A stretch of 34,762 nt of DNA from Plakobranchus ocellatus (GCA_019648995.1 BLXT01005159.1:117785-152546); one strand, 5' to 3'; positions 9,282 through 22,300 are shown, numbered from the stretch's first letter. Translations and numbers: made by a program. The notes: generated by a model not told the origin, from the letters alone.

Positions 9282-10409
9282 CACAAAAAAGAAGAATTGG
9301 ATAATATTGTTAGGCCAGATCACTTTAGAAATCTTAATATCAAGTGATGCATACTCAGAACATTTTTTTTTAATGCAATGACATTTTTTCTAGATCTAGA
9401 TCTATAAAGCAGCAAAAGAAAGACAGTTACTGGTAATAATAGGCATACGTGAAAAAGATTTGATGAAAACATATCCTTTATCTCGGCTCGCATTAGTCAT
9501 AATCAACTTAAAGTAGTCTAGCTCTGTACTGTACAGTTCTTGTTATTGTAAAGTTCACTAAAGGATCTTTAAACTTTATTAAGCTGGTTCAATGATTCAA
9601 AGTCATCATATCAATCCCGTTTGGAGCAGTTTTATCGACAACGTTCCTATAAGAAAACAACAAAGATGACCATACGCCGATTCTGTAAGTTACCTTCCCC
9701 TACCTTATAGATAGCTAGAATCTAGATCTAGATCTATATGCCGTGGATGTGGGAGGTAAAAAAAAAAAAAGCTGCAGCCTTCTTTTTCAATGCCTTTGAG
9801 GCTTTGACTATTGCATTCTTCGTTTTGGCGCTTAGAATTTAAGTTTATCTTGAATTTAAATGCTAATAGAAATTAATTTTGAGGATCTAAATGTAGATTT
9901 ATAGATTAGATCCTAGATTTTGTGTAGACACAAAAGAAAAAACAACAATCCAGCCCTCGGATAGAGGGCATAAAATGATGACACTATTGATAACGAAACT
10001 GAAAGGAAAAGTTCTTAGTAAACGGCAGTAGCATTAAAAAGTAGAAAGAGGTGTAATCGTTCACGATGTGCCGTTATTATATTATTATTTTATTTTTGTT
10101 ATTGTTGTCGTTGTTGTCGCTATTATTTTGTTTGTTTGCTTGTTTGTTTTGTTTGGGTTTTTTTATGTTTTTTTGTCAGTTCAGTTGTGCATTTAGGCAC
10201 ATCAATAAATAGAGCCTTGACAGCGCCCACTACTTTCCAAAATGACAATAACATAAATAAATCTATAATAATATGGTTTGTAGAGAAATTGCGTTCATGT
10301 AACGCAGATTATGATAATTTACATGTAGGCCTATTAAAAAAGAAAATTAGAAATAAAACTCCCATCTTACAACACTTGTGAAAAATTTATTGATATTATA
10401 ATAATTGTA

Positions 10410-10458
10410 NNNNNNNNNNNNNNNNNNNNNNNNNNNNNNNNNNNNNNNNNNNNNNNNN
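10410..10458. other. Assembly gap (49 N)
   Basis: Run of 49 N. The left flank is T-rich low-complexity sequence, the right flank GC-richer. Confidence 0.98.
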
Positions 10459-11368
10459 GCCAGCCTAGCACTCAGGCTCTAGCTAAAGTTGTCTCCGAAT
10501 GTGCGCCAGGAGGGTTAAAGAACGGGAAAACAAACTGTTAACGTAATTGTTCATTGTTCTTGACAAATTAAGCTCCAGCTGCAGAAAATTAGAAAGGCCG
10601 GTTTTAACTTTGAATATGAATAATATAATATAGTAAAGCGTGAAAAGTTCAATTTCAATGTTGCAATACTACTTCGAGGAAATTTTGTTTTAATCGTTGC
10701 TATGTAATTTCTAAAATGCTCTAAAAATACTTTGATTGAAATAGTTTTTAAAAAATCGGGTATGGTTAGGTTTCAATGTTGGTATTTATATTTTAAAATT
10801 GTTAATCTGGCTTTAAAAATTTGCAGGCTCCTTCTCTTCGGCCGAACTTACTTGCATAGCCTATAAGGATAAAAATTATTAAACAAAGATATTGAATTGA
10901 TCATAAATCTAGATTAGATATTGTATTTCTCAATCTATACGTACATTTCTTGATATCATTTCTCAATAGGCTTAGTTTATTAGAACTACAGTACAAAATA
11001 TGAAATTTCTTTCTTCTCTTAATAATTATTTTTTAAATGAAAGGGTTTAACGCTGAGAAATACAGCCCATCGTGCGAAATTTAGAATTAGAGCGTAGAAT
11101 ATTAGCCTTCTCAGTTTTCCAGTTTAAACCAGGCTTTTTAAAATCTTTCTCTAAGTTAACGTAGCATTTTTTCATTTTTTTCTATAACTCATTTTACACA
11201 AATCATATTTGTACAATACAAAAATTATGCATGTATTTTCTGAATGAAAATTAAAAGAGATTATTCTCTTCTTCCCGATATATTAGCTTTATGTTTCCGA
11301 CGGAACCGAGTCCCTCTTTTGGGAAACCGATTCAAGGGAGTTAATAGGGCCGCACGAATACCTATTGT
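10459..11368. other. Intergenic, nothing recognised
   Basis: AT-rich and no exon seen. The last 80 bases contain a gggaaaccgattca motif resembling the tail motif (ccggaaaccaagtgattg) of the tandem units that follow, so the array may begin slightly earlier. Confidence 0.4.
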
Positions 11369-12945
11369 CTTGTTGCACAAGATTATTTATATATATTTTT
11401 TTTTTCGAACTTGACTAGCGACGCTAGTCACTTCGAACCGTTGCCCGATCATGGCTACTTAAGTTTTACTATTAGATCTATATAAAAATATCAGACTTCA
11501 AAGAAAATGAACAGCGACACATCTTTTAGATTTTTAATTGTACTGATTGATTCTTGATGTTGTTTGCTTATTCATTCTAAAGTGTCTCCATGTTGCTTGT
11601 TAGGTCGACTTGTTCCATTTTCGATAATATATTGTTGCAATGCATTAATTTAAGCAATAAAAATCAGACCATAGAAAAGGGTATTTCAGGGCGAATGACA
11701 GAAGGTTCCGATTATTTTACAAAGCTATTTTTGAAAAAATAAACCCATCTAAATCGCTGACACGCTGACCTATTGGCTTGTTGCACAATATTATTTTTAG
11801 TTTTTTTTCTGAGCTTGAATAGTGACTCTAGCCACTTCTAACTGTTGTCCGGTCAAGGCTACTTGAGATGTTTCTATTAGATCTTGATAAAAAAAAAAAA
11901 AAGAATAGATAGAAGATTAACAGCTATACAAATTTAGATTTATTGTTGCACAAAAATTCGTCTATTTTGATTGATCATTCGCTCTAAATTTTTTTCATTC
12001 TGTATGATCAGATTTTAAAGTTTTGAGGTTATATCTACGGTTGCTTGCGAAGCCAACGAGTTCCATTTTCGATAATACTGTTGGAACAAATCAAATTAAT
12101 AAAAAAAAAAAAAAAAAACCGACCTTGCGCTCTGATACGTCTTTTTAAATATAGCCTAGAATGTCTCAGGTTGAATTACACTAGGCTACGACTTTTTTTT
12201 TTATAAATCTGTTTTCGAAAAGATGAGCTAAACCGCTGACACGTTGAGCTAGTGCTTGAAAAAAAAAATACACCAACGTCTAACTCGCTCAGAGGTAGGA
12301 AACCTGGTTATGGCCGGTAGTGACTTTGCACGGCAACAAGGCAATTGTTTAGGCAGACAAATTCACTAACGTCTTACTGGCTCTGAACCCGGAAACCAAG
12401 TGATTGCCTTGTTGCACACAATTATTTTTAGTTTTTTTTTCCGAATTTGAATAGTGATGTTAGTCACTTCTTACTGTTGCCCGGTCAAGGGTACTTAGGT
12501 GCCTGTAATAGATCTATGTAAAAAAAAACAAAAAAAACTCAGACAAGATAGAAAATTAATAGCGATACAAGTTTAGATTTTTGATTGCACTAACTGATTC
12601 GTTAACTTTGATTTCTTATTCATTCCAAAATATTTTCATAATATATGATCAGATTTTAAAGTTTTAAGGTTAGATCTACTGTTACTTGTTTAGCCGACGA
12701 TTTCCATTTTCGATGATACCGTCGCAATGCATCAAATTAAACAATACAAAAAAGAGCCTGCGCTCTAATACATATTTCTTAATCTAGCCTAGGGCATCTC
12801 AGGATGAATTACAATAGGCTCCCATTTTTTAACAAAGCTTTTTGGAAAAGATTCACTTAACCGCTGACACGCTGATCTAGTGTTTAGACAGAACAATGTG
12901 GTAACGTCTAACTGGCCTAGAGCCGGAAACCAGGTGATGGCCCGT
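11369..12945 (+). repeat. Three-copy tandem array of diverged ~0.4-0.6 kb units
   Basis: Three units start with cttgttgcaca at 11369, 11777 and 12408. Each contains, in the same order: the start block; an attattttta/T-rich tract; a tagtgac..tagtcacttc block; a gttgcccggtcaaggctac block; a run of A; tttagattt; ttccattttcgataata (11614, 12061, 12701 region); and cgctgacacgctga (about 11754, 12234, 12862). Units 2 and 3 also carry a tail (taacgtctaactggc ... ggaaaccaggtgat) that unit 1 lacks, and unit 2 has it twice. Copies are clearly diverged, so the array is old. No coding capacity was seen. It may be satellite DNA or tandemly duplicated non-autonomous transposon sequence. It lies about 350 bases upstream of the SAE1 start codon. 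Confidence 0.8.
12333..12415. repeat. 13-bp inverted repeat at a unit boundary
   Basis: GCAACAAGGCAAT at 12333-12345 is the exact reverse complement of ATTGCCTTGTTGC at 12403-12415, separated by 57 bases. The right arm is the start of tandem unit 3, so the left arm is an inverted copy of a unit end. Confidence 0.7.
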
Positions 12946-13298
12946 AAAAAAAAAAGGGGATCTTATGTGCTCTGTTCTCTCGTGTATAAGAGAGTTTACA
13001 TACTTTCATTCTTTAAAGCACTCTTTTCTATAGAAAGTAGAAAGAGTCTAGTTACTTCAGTTCCGCTCCACAAAATTTGGATTTCTTCTCTTTTGTCTGC
13101 TGATCTACACAAACGACATATGATAAATGCTGCAGTCTAGACGATCTAGATTCTAGTATTGCAAATCTACAAATATACTCCTTCATTCTCATTCCAACCT
13201 TTCATTTCACTTAAATTTTACATAATTATAATTAAATCAAGATCGAGATAGATCTACATCTTATAGGAAAACGCCAAGAGAAAGAGAATCTGTGCCTG
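12946..13298 (+). promoter_or_regulatory. SAE1: SAE1 upstream region and 5' UTR
   Basis: Unique sequence between the tandem array and the SAE1 ATG, presumably containing promoter and leader. No TATA box at a convincing position. An acceptor-like tctacatcttatag ends at 13266, so a leader intron is possible and the true start site could lie further upstream. Confidence 0.4.
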
Positions 13299-13387
13299 AT
13301 GGAAGACAATTTGGAAAACATCACAGAAGATGAGGCGGAACTCTATGACCGACAGATACGCTTGTGGGGTTTGGATGCTCAAAGAAG
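13299..13387 (+). CDS. SAE1: SAE1 exon 1
   Basis: ATG through DAQR plus two bases of a split Arg codon; donor gttagc. Encodes the acidic N-terminus and YDRQIRLWG. Confidence 0.95.
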
Positions 13388-16300
13388 GTTAGCTGCCATA
13401 CTAGATCTACCAGATCCTTTATGAGGAACAGCCAGATGGGAATGCGGAAAGACCTCCGATTAAATTGATAATTAAAAACCCAAGTAGACAAAATCTAGAT
13501 CTATACCTAGATCTAGACTCCTAGATCTAGATCTAGTCACTTAGAATGTGGGTCCCGTCTGTTTTCCGTTGACGAAATGAAGGCAATTTAAGTCAGCTGT
13601 AGACAACTTTGTACAGACTTCCGAATGTGCACTCAAGTAAACTGTAAAGTTAGAAAAAAATGCAATGGTTTATATAATATAGAGGGCCTAATCTAATAGA
13701 TCTATTCATCTAATCTAGTACTAGTATCAATTTCTAAAGTTGTCAACATGTGACTTTAGTAAAATTGTCTTCATTTCGTCATTATAATTGAAACAGACGG
13801 GACCCACATTCTTAAGTAGTCCCAGTTAAGTTGCAACATGGTTTATAGAATTTGGCCTTAACTAAAGGATAGATTTTGGATTGTGCGCAAAAGTGATATC
13901 TTTTAAAATGAATGATGAAATGAAGGCAATTTTAGCAAGATTTTCTTTTTTTATATACAAGAAAAGATATCTGTGGATGCTAAAGTGCTTACAACCTTAT
14001 CTTATAGCAGAGCCATTTAATAATTTATGAAACTGGAAGCAGTGCACATTTCCTTTCTTTAACTTACATATTTCATTACTGAAAAGTTATCGCTGGAATC
14101 GGGGCTCATGTACAAAGCCTCAGCATGATCCAGAAGTCTAAGGTGTTCCTTATTTGAAAAAAGTTGGAATTTTTACAATTTCATCAATTTTAAAGTAGTC
14201 ATAATGCTGAAAAAAAAAAGCATTTTTAGGGGGTGAGATTATGTTTTTCTTTGATACAATTTGGGTTACAGAACTTTTAAATTAACCATGGCCTAGGTCG
14301 AATTCCCAACTGTTATTTGATTTACCACTAATTCCACTCCATTTCAACAAAATCCAAACATAAACAAAACTAAAACAAATTAATATAACATAAGATGTAA
14401 ATTTGATATTTATGAAAAGCCAACACACATATAAAATATTATTAATTTTTTTGTATAACTATCAACTGTCATTGTGATTTAGTACACTAAGAGATCTTCC
14501 ATCGATCTGAAGATCCAAGTTTGAAGCCTGCTTATGCTGAAGCCACAGGTAAAATAATTCAGAAAGGGGAAGATTTAGAAAAAAAAGTGAAGCGTGAATT
14601 TTTTTACCTCATACTTTAGATATAATTTGTAGTTATATGGCCCTCAGCACTTTGCATTCAAAATTGGAAATGTGTCCGCAATTTTAGTCAACCATGAAAG
14701 ATTTTAAAGCTTGTAAATAAAAAAATTGTAAATACTATTTATACACATATTTTTTGAGCTCATAGGCAAAGATATAGCACTTTAACTTTGGAAAAATCAA
14801 CACACTCAATACTTTTGGATTGTAATGATAATTGCATTGCAGCTGAGCTTTAAGTGGATCAGCTGCAATTTAAAGATGACTTTTGATTAATGACACCAAA
14901 ATTGATGCAAAATGAACGTGTCTCTTTTCACATAATTAATTTTTACACTACATGTCCACTTTAAAATCCAACATCCACAGATTTTTCTTTTCTTGCGTAC
15001 ATATTCAAAAGTCTGCCAAATTAAGTATTAGACTAGATCTAAAACACAATGTGTAGTAAAAACAGGGTTTCTCATGTATATATACACAAACAGCTGCAAA
15101 AAATTTCAAGAGAGGGCCTTAATAAATACGCGGCCCTTAGTCACATTGAGAAGTATGCTGCAAGGGAGACAAAGCAAAGCAGTTGTTATTAGAGGTGGTA
15201 GGGAGGGCAGGTTTGTGTTCTTTCTTTTTAAATCTCATATTATCTTTATAATTTTAAATCTTTGTTCTAAATTTTTTTGATTTGTTTCGCAAATCACTAA
15301 TTTCTTCAGTAGGTGTTTCTTGGAATTTTTGAATATCAGTTGATAAAACACTAAAATATTTTAAATAAAAAAGAAATTCTGACGCTGTGTATGATAACCC
15401 ACCTTAAAGTAAACTTTTGGGTGCAGTTTTGATTTCAAGGGACATTTTTAAATAGCAATATTCCCTCTTTCTTGGTCTTCAACCAAAACCAAATTATTAT
15501 TGGCATCAGTGACAATGACAACGACAATTTAAAGATAGGTTTTTTTCATTCAAAATCAAAGACATGAATAATTTTGAATTTTTTAATGTCATTTTCTTAA
15601 TGTTACACTTTGACTTTTTTTTTTTATTTATTTTTGTATAATTGATTGAAGAATGTTTCATTTGATTTTACCTCTTAAAATTGATTCCATTTTCAGACTC
15701 CGTGCTGCATCTATTCTTCTCATAGGATTAAAGGGCTTGGGCGCAGAGATTGCTAAAAATATTATACTTTCAGGAGTGAAGGCAGTCACATTAATGGATC
15801 CAAATATGGTAGGCTTCAAAAGTTGTACCTTTGCACTTTTGCAAAACATAGAACGTGCTAGGGGCCTTTATTATTCACTTATTAAAATTGTCTTAAAAAT
15901 TGCAGACTATGAATTTTGCTGCATTTGGGTCAGTAAATTGTTTATCAAATGAAAACTTTATGATAGTATATGATATGTCGCTGCAGGAGACCCTTCTTCA
16001 TGGCAAGATTCGTTTTATACATTCTTCATTCTAGTAACATCAAATCATAGATGAAAATTTTTTTAAAAGTCAATATCCTATTGAAAGTGTATTTTTATTT
16101 AAAATTCATTTGAGCTTTAGTGTCACAATAAAATTTGTAATGTATTACCTGGGAATCTAGTTCAGACTCCAGTACATCTATCATCATCTGAATCTGAAAT
16201 GTAAATATTTCTAAGAAAGATAAAATCCAACATACTATTTATCAAAGAAACCCTTTATATCTGGTCTATTTGTCTTTCTTCTACAATACTTAAAATTTGA

Positions 16301-19300
16301 GTTAAAAGAAGTTTACAGTTGAATTAAACTAATGTTCCTTTATCTAACTTTTTGCCACTAAGACTGTAAAAGAAGCAGGAAATTGGTATTGGTTTGAAAC
16401 TAGAGAAAGACATAGTTTCAAATCTATAAAAAGACAAAACTGGGAAATGTCAGTTGTGAATTCTAGTCCTCAAAATAAAAGTAAATTTAATTCTGAGCAA
16501 TCTTAATTTATGAAGACTCCATTATACTTGAAGCAACAAACAATTGTAGCATACATACAAATTAATAAAGATTCAGCATGCTCCTCTTCCACTCTAACCC
16601 TTGCCTTTTAATTTTTTTTGTTTTCAGTTGACTTACATCCATTTTAGCTATCCTTATTTCAAACGAGATTGGATGCATGATCTCTCTGGTTTTTTTTTAC
16701 AGATTGATGAGGAGGATCAAATGTCCCAGTTTTTTGTATCAAGTGCTCCAGTGGGCCAAAATGTAGGTTAACAAAAATTTTTGCACAAAAATGTAGCAGA
16801 TAAAAAAAAAAGATAGTACATCATTCACAATTATTGTTGTCTTCAAATCTTTCTTTATGAATCTATGTGACATTTTTGAGAGTTGTTTTTTTAAAGTTGG
16901 TGTTATTTTTATCTTCTGGATTGGCTCTGGAGTTGTTTTACCTCAAAAATGTTGGAAGAGGTATGGATATTTGGGGCCTAAAAGTGTATCTTAGACTGCA
17001 TGCTTCACCTAAACATTTTAAAAAATTCACTTCATTTAAATAAGAAAAAGAATTACAATTGCATTCACTTTCTTTTTGGTACTTTTTGTACTGCAAAATC
17101 TCCTATTCTTGTGCGCACAGAATACATTAAAAATCCAGGCACAAATGGTAAAGTTATGCTTGTCCATAAGTCAACTTCAGAAGAAAGCTTTGCCAAGGGC
17201 AACTGAAATCTACTGTATTTTATTATCATTTTTGTGGGTTTTAGTATATAGTCCTAAACCCAAATTACTATAGAAAAGCATTTAGTATTCTGACAAGCAT
17301 TAAAATACTTGAAATTGTTTTCTTCCGACTGCCATATCTCATTGTATATAGTTAGATATATGCATATAAGTGTCAAAATTTATCCAATTGCTGAAGGTTC
17401 TACAATTAGTAAAATATCATTAAACATTCTTTTAGCCCTTTTTTTATGTTTACAGAGAGCTGTTGCAAGTGCTGCCCCAGCCCAGCTCTTAAATCCAATG
17501 GTCAAAGTGACAGCAGACGCAAGCAATCCTAGCGACAAAGAAGATGAATTCTTTGCTCAGTTTGATGTGATCTGTGCAACAGGTTGTAAGACCTCTCTGC
17601 AATGTCGACTAGATAACTTGTGTCAAGAGAGAAAAATCAAGTTCTTCTCGGGAGATGTGTTTGGCTTCTATGGCTTCATGTTCTCTGACCTGGGCCGGCA
17701 TGAGTATTTACATGAGTAAGAGAATGAGTCAGATTTGCTTTTTTAATAAATATATGACTGAAAAAAAAAAGGTTTCTGAAACACAACAATGTGTGTTTAC
17801 AAAGGAAAAGAATACCACTCTGTCCATAGCGAAAGTTTCCAGATTTCTTCACACATTCCCAGCTTGTCCATGACTCTGCCTCCTTCCTCCAAGTTTTTTT
17901 TTTTTTATCTATCTTTGTCCGTGTATGTTATCATCACAAACAGCTCAGAGGTATTTTCTTTAGTGTATGGGCGACTCAGCTACTCTTTCTTCTTTTTGAT
18001 TGTTCCATTTCAGGCTGTTTGTTCTTTCATTGCAGATTTATATTGCTATTAGTATTTAGGTTGTTGTCCATTGCAAGTATTTTGCATGATTGAGATATTG
18101 TATTGTATTTTTTTTATTTTTCTATCAGATAAATACCTCTATATAAATGAGAGAAAAGTGCTTTTATGTCCAGGTGATCTAAAGATAAATCTGAGTTAGA
18201 ATATTTTCAGAGCTTGAGATTTAAGCAATCCTTGTTTGGTTGCGCAGATTTTGTAAAGGAGTCTTAATTTAGCTGATCTGAGCTATGACAAGTTAAAACT
18301 ATCTATCGGTTGGAAAGCTTAGCTATTTTTAAACACAACATGTTGTTTCTTGGTGAGAAATTCTAAGGTATAGCAATATGTTCTGAAATTTTGGAAGAGT
18401 ATCATTTCTGGCTGAGATCATTGATATTATGAATAATAAGAATATTGAATAAACAAAGTGTACTGTAGTTGTAATTTTGTTGCTCAATCAAGAAGAATCT
18501 CACAATTTGACATTTCTCTAAATAAGATGCACTTATATCCTTACAAACAGATTTTTGCCCAAATTGATAAGCTGCTCAGCTCATTTTTCTCCCATTTTAA
18601 GATCAAACTAAACCAAAACGTTTTATCCTGACTACCTCTTGCAGCAAATATAATGTGCCCAATAACACAGATTATTCATTGTGATTGAGTCACTGTGGGG
18701 ATGATGAAATTTGGCATGGGGTGGGGGGTGCACAAGAGAGGAGGAAAGGTGCGGAACTAGGTCAGGCTAGAGACCTATACTTACTTGCCTTGACCTAACA
18801 CTGCAATATACGGGAATGGCAGTAGCAGGCATCCTCCACTAAGTATTACTCATGGGCTGTGTGCATAGCTGGCAGAGAGGGAGAAGACTGTTAATGCTGT
18901 CATATTTAATAATGAATTTTAAGCCAAAAGACCCCCCCCCCCCTCGCTTTGTTTTTTTTTTCTTTATAGCTTGTTTTTTTCACTATTCGACATGATTAGC
19001 CTGGTCCCTTTGATATCATATTATCAGGTGTGCACTGTGTTTCCGTTTGCTTGCTGAATACTGGCAAATTCTTTTGTGAATTTTTCATTCTTTATTTTCC
19101 TCTCTTTTTTAAATTTGGCTAAACAGGGAAATCAAAAGGAAAAAGAAGGATGGCCAAGAAAAAGAGGAGGAAGGAATAACAATCACACGAGAGGTAGACT
19201 TAGTTCTTTTCTAGTTTGATATAGAATAAAGAAATGAAGAAGACGTTCACTCACTTAGACCTAGCAACAGACAAGACCAGACAAAAAAAAGACAAGACAG

Positions 19301-22300
19301 AAGACGAGAGAAAATTACAATAATTATGTCTGAGTAGGATTCGAACCCGCAACCTCGCCGGTACCCACCGCCTTGCCAGACAGAGGAACCAAGCTTTCTA
19401 ATAGTTTGATATTGAAAGAGTTGATTTTGTCATATGTTTAGGTCAAATCATTTTTAAAAAAGGTAGCTCTATAGAATGATGTAACATCAAATATCTTCAC
19501 CTCACATGGTAATGTGATAGACCATTTGGAGAGTTACTATAAATTTTACAGCCAGCTTTTCCCACTCCTTGTGGCTTTCATTTTTTTGCAATTTGATATG
19601 TTTCTATCAAGGTGTGGCCACTTTTTTATTGTTACCTTCCTATCAATCTGTTTGTGTGATCATCTCCCTTCCTCTACTGCTTCTTGTAGGATAATTCCAG
19701 TTATAATATTTTCATGACGTGTGCATATCATTTCAGCTGTTTTTAAACTGAAGTTGGGAGGCTTTTACTGCCATAGCCAAATAAAGTGCAGTGTAGGTAA
19801 TGTTAAGTCTAGGGCAGATATTTACACTTCATTTGGCTAGGCAGTTAAGACTTCCAATTCTGGCTTCAATACTATCTTGGTCAAATCTTTTTAGGAAGTT
19901 TGTGGAAACATCTTAGACCCAGTATCTTTATTCTTTTTTGCAATTTTAGTCCAAATGTCTTATGGGACAAACAACGGAAAATGTCAGTCTGATCTTTTGT
20001 GGTGTTTTTTTTTTTTTTTTTTGTCATTTGACAAATGTAACCGTAGTCTTAGCTTTCCTGGAGAAAACCTCATGCTTGGATCTCTCATGGGGAGATGAAA
20101 TGGGATGAGAGATGGGAATGAAATGTTATGGGCATATCATACAGTCATCATCATTGATCAAAATTGTTCTTTTAAAAATAAGAGGCGGTGCTTTTCTTTT
20201 GTTTATCTGATGAAGCTATAGAATAAAGCAAAATGTGTTAATGTATTTTTTACTGATGTTTTACTTTGTGAATATCACTATAATGCTTCTAGTTGGCAGC
20301 ATTACTTTAAATTAAAATTCAGTTACCCTTGCATTGTTTGGATCCTAGATTTTTATACTGTTTTTAGTGCTTTTGGATTTGGTGATCTTGACCATTTATA
20401 TTTATATAACTTTAATTCATCTTATCAGATATCTCCCTGTCTTTTCTTGGATGGTAATTGTTCTCTCTTGTATAGAGGTTTTTAGCTGTTTGAAAACAGG
20501 CAGGATTTCTTCCATTTGTTTTTCTGCAGGTTTTCCTCAATATTATGGCATTGTATCTGAATCCATGTTACCTTTGGTTTTTTTCATGCCTTAAACAGTT
20601 CACTTTTCTTTATATTTTTAAACTTAAGGAGCTGCATTCTTTTAAAAAAAAAATTACATCAGTGCACGGGTGCCACCTTTGCGGTTTTTGCAGGAAAATT
20701 TGTCTCATTCAAAATCTCAAAACAGAAGATACGGTTTATATGACATTTTGAACCTCCTAGAGCCCAGGGCTCCTGCCTTCAGGTTTTTGGAAAATTACGA
20801 GGTGGCAACCATTTTATCCTTTTATCTTATAAAGCTATGTACATTTTTTGCTATTTACTTTGCAAATATTTAGCTTCTTTGGGCTTATTTTTTGATTAAT
20901 TGTTGACCTCATATAAATTTAAAGTATGGACTCAATATGTGAAATTGCTAAAATACACCTATTCACTTTCATTGCTATAACAATCATGTGCAATTAGCAA
21001 CCCAGGAAAAACTAGAAATTCTGCCACTAACAAATTGAACCCAGTGATACATGAAAGTCAACAAGATCACCCAAAATAAATACCTTAGGAGAGGCCGAGG
21101 AAGTACATCATGAGTAAGCAGCAACTGACGAATCACCATTAATGGATAACTGAAGAAATACTAATATTTGCAGTCTCAAATAGAGCTGTCTTAATGCTTC
21201 TGGATATTATCTTGACCATTTGAACAATTTCGACAAAAAGGAAATGTGGCCTAAAGCCAGTTATCCGTACAACAAGCGATACACCCAAACGCTACAGTAA
21301 AGGCATAAAGTGACTCTAACTTTGTTTTACGTCAACTTGTTAGCTTGTTGTATTTAGAACTTTATTAATACTGATAAATTCTTGACATAATTATCCATTG
21401 CATTATTCTTTAAAATAAAGCAACAATAGCTAAAAATGTTCTAGAAGTATAAGATCTTGGTTAGGGAATTTATGCAAATTCGATTTAGGTGAAATATGTG
21501 GTAGTGAAGCATATATTTGGATATTATCTTGTGCTTATCAGGGATGCCAGTTTTCTTATTTAAATTTCTGTCTTTTAGGCTTTCCGATTTTTAGTTTTAT
21601 GCTTGTCATTTTTTACCTCAAAAACATAATTCCAAGCAAGAGAGGCCCAGAATCGTCTGAAAATTGCTTAAACCAATATTGGACAATACCCCACAGGGTA
21701 CTGCCTTGTGATGCCACCAGGGCTTATGGCGGCCACTGTACCCCGGCCAACCGATAAGTTTCTTGCTTTTGTTTCAGAGGCCACTGGCATCCCTGGCATA
21801 TTATTTTCTTGATCAGGAGTTACTGTTTCAGCTAAATTGGAAATGAAATATGTGTATATTATATTTGGGACAATGGTAACCTGTAAATTAGAATTGTACT
21901 CTGATTATAAAAACATTATTTATTGCAGGTCACAAACTTTTCTCTGCTAGAAAATGAGCTCAAGTTTGACTGGAAAGCTGACTCTCCAGGAATGAAAAAG
22001 AAAATTAGACAAACACCAAGTGCATTTTTTATTACAAGAGTGTATGAGGAATTCCTTGAGCTTCATGGCCGGCGCCCTGCAGTATCAACAATGGAAATGG
22101 ATACAAAGGAATTGCAAAATCTGCGTATTCTGGTCCTCAACAAATTAGGAGTTCCTGCCAAATGTATTCCAGAAGATTTTTACCAGTATGTAATTCTATT
22201 GTGGTAAAATGATGAGCTTTTACTTTTTGTGTTTAAAACAGATGTATATTAAAAATTTTCAAGCTCTAGGCATCTGCACTGTATCAAAATACATCTACTA

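Larger units (their letters stand above)
8278..10409. other. Intergenic, repeat-scattered
   Basis: AT-rich. Holds a (TA)n run, a poly-C/poly-A tract after a single N, and TAGATC islands at 9391-9404 and 9718-9738. Two short open frames (8649-8849 minus, 10136-10381 plus) are low complexity and not gene-like. Confidence 0.5.
13388..15696 (+). other. SAE1: SAE1 intron 1
   Basis: 2309 bases. Holds dense TAGATC words (13490-13537), a Harbinger-like MITE (13544-13811) and a second, decayed inverted-repeat structure (about 13914-15025). No other exon seen. Confidence 0.9.
19194..21928 (+). other. SAE1: SAE1 intron 5
   Basis: 2735 bases. Holds a minus-strand tRNA-derived SINE head (about 19260-19395) and a hAT-like MITE (21539-21795). 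The rest is AT-rich without recognisable features. Confidence 0.9.

Noticed and set aside
19330-19390. tRNA gene on the minus strand
   Set aside because: The acceptor stem and B box look good, but only 56 bases separate the stem ends and there is no anticodon arm, so it is a SINE head.
20666-20811. Inverted gggtgccacct / aggtggcaacc pair
   Set aside because: Only 10 of 11 bases match, no flanking duplication and no longer arms; not distinguishable from chance in 35 kb.
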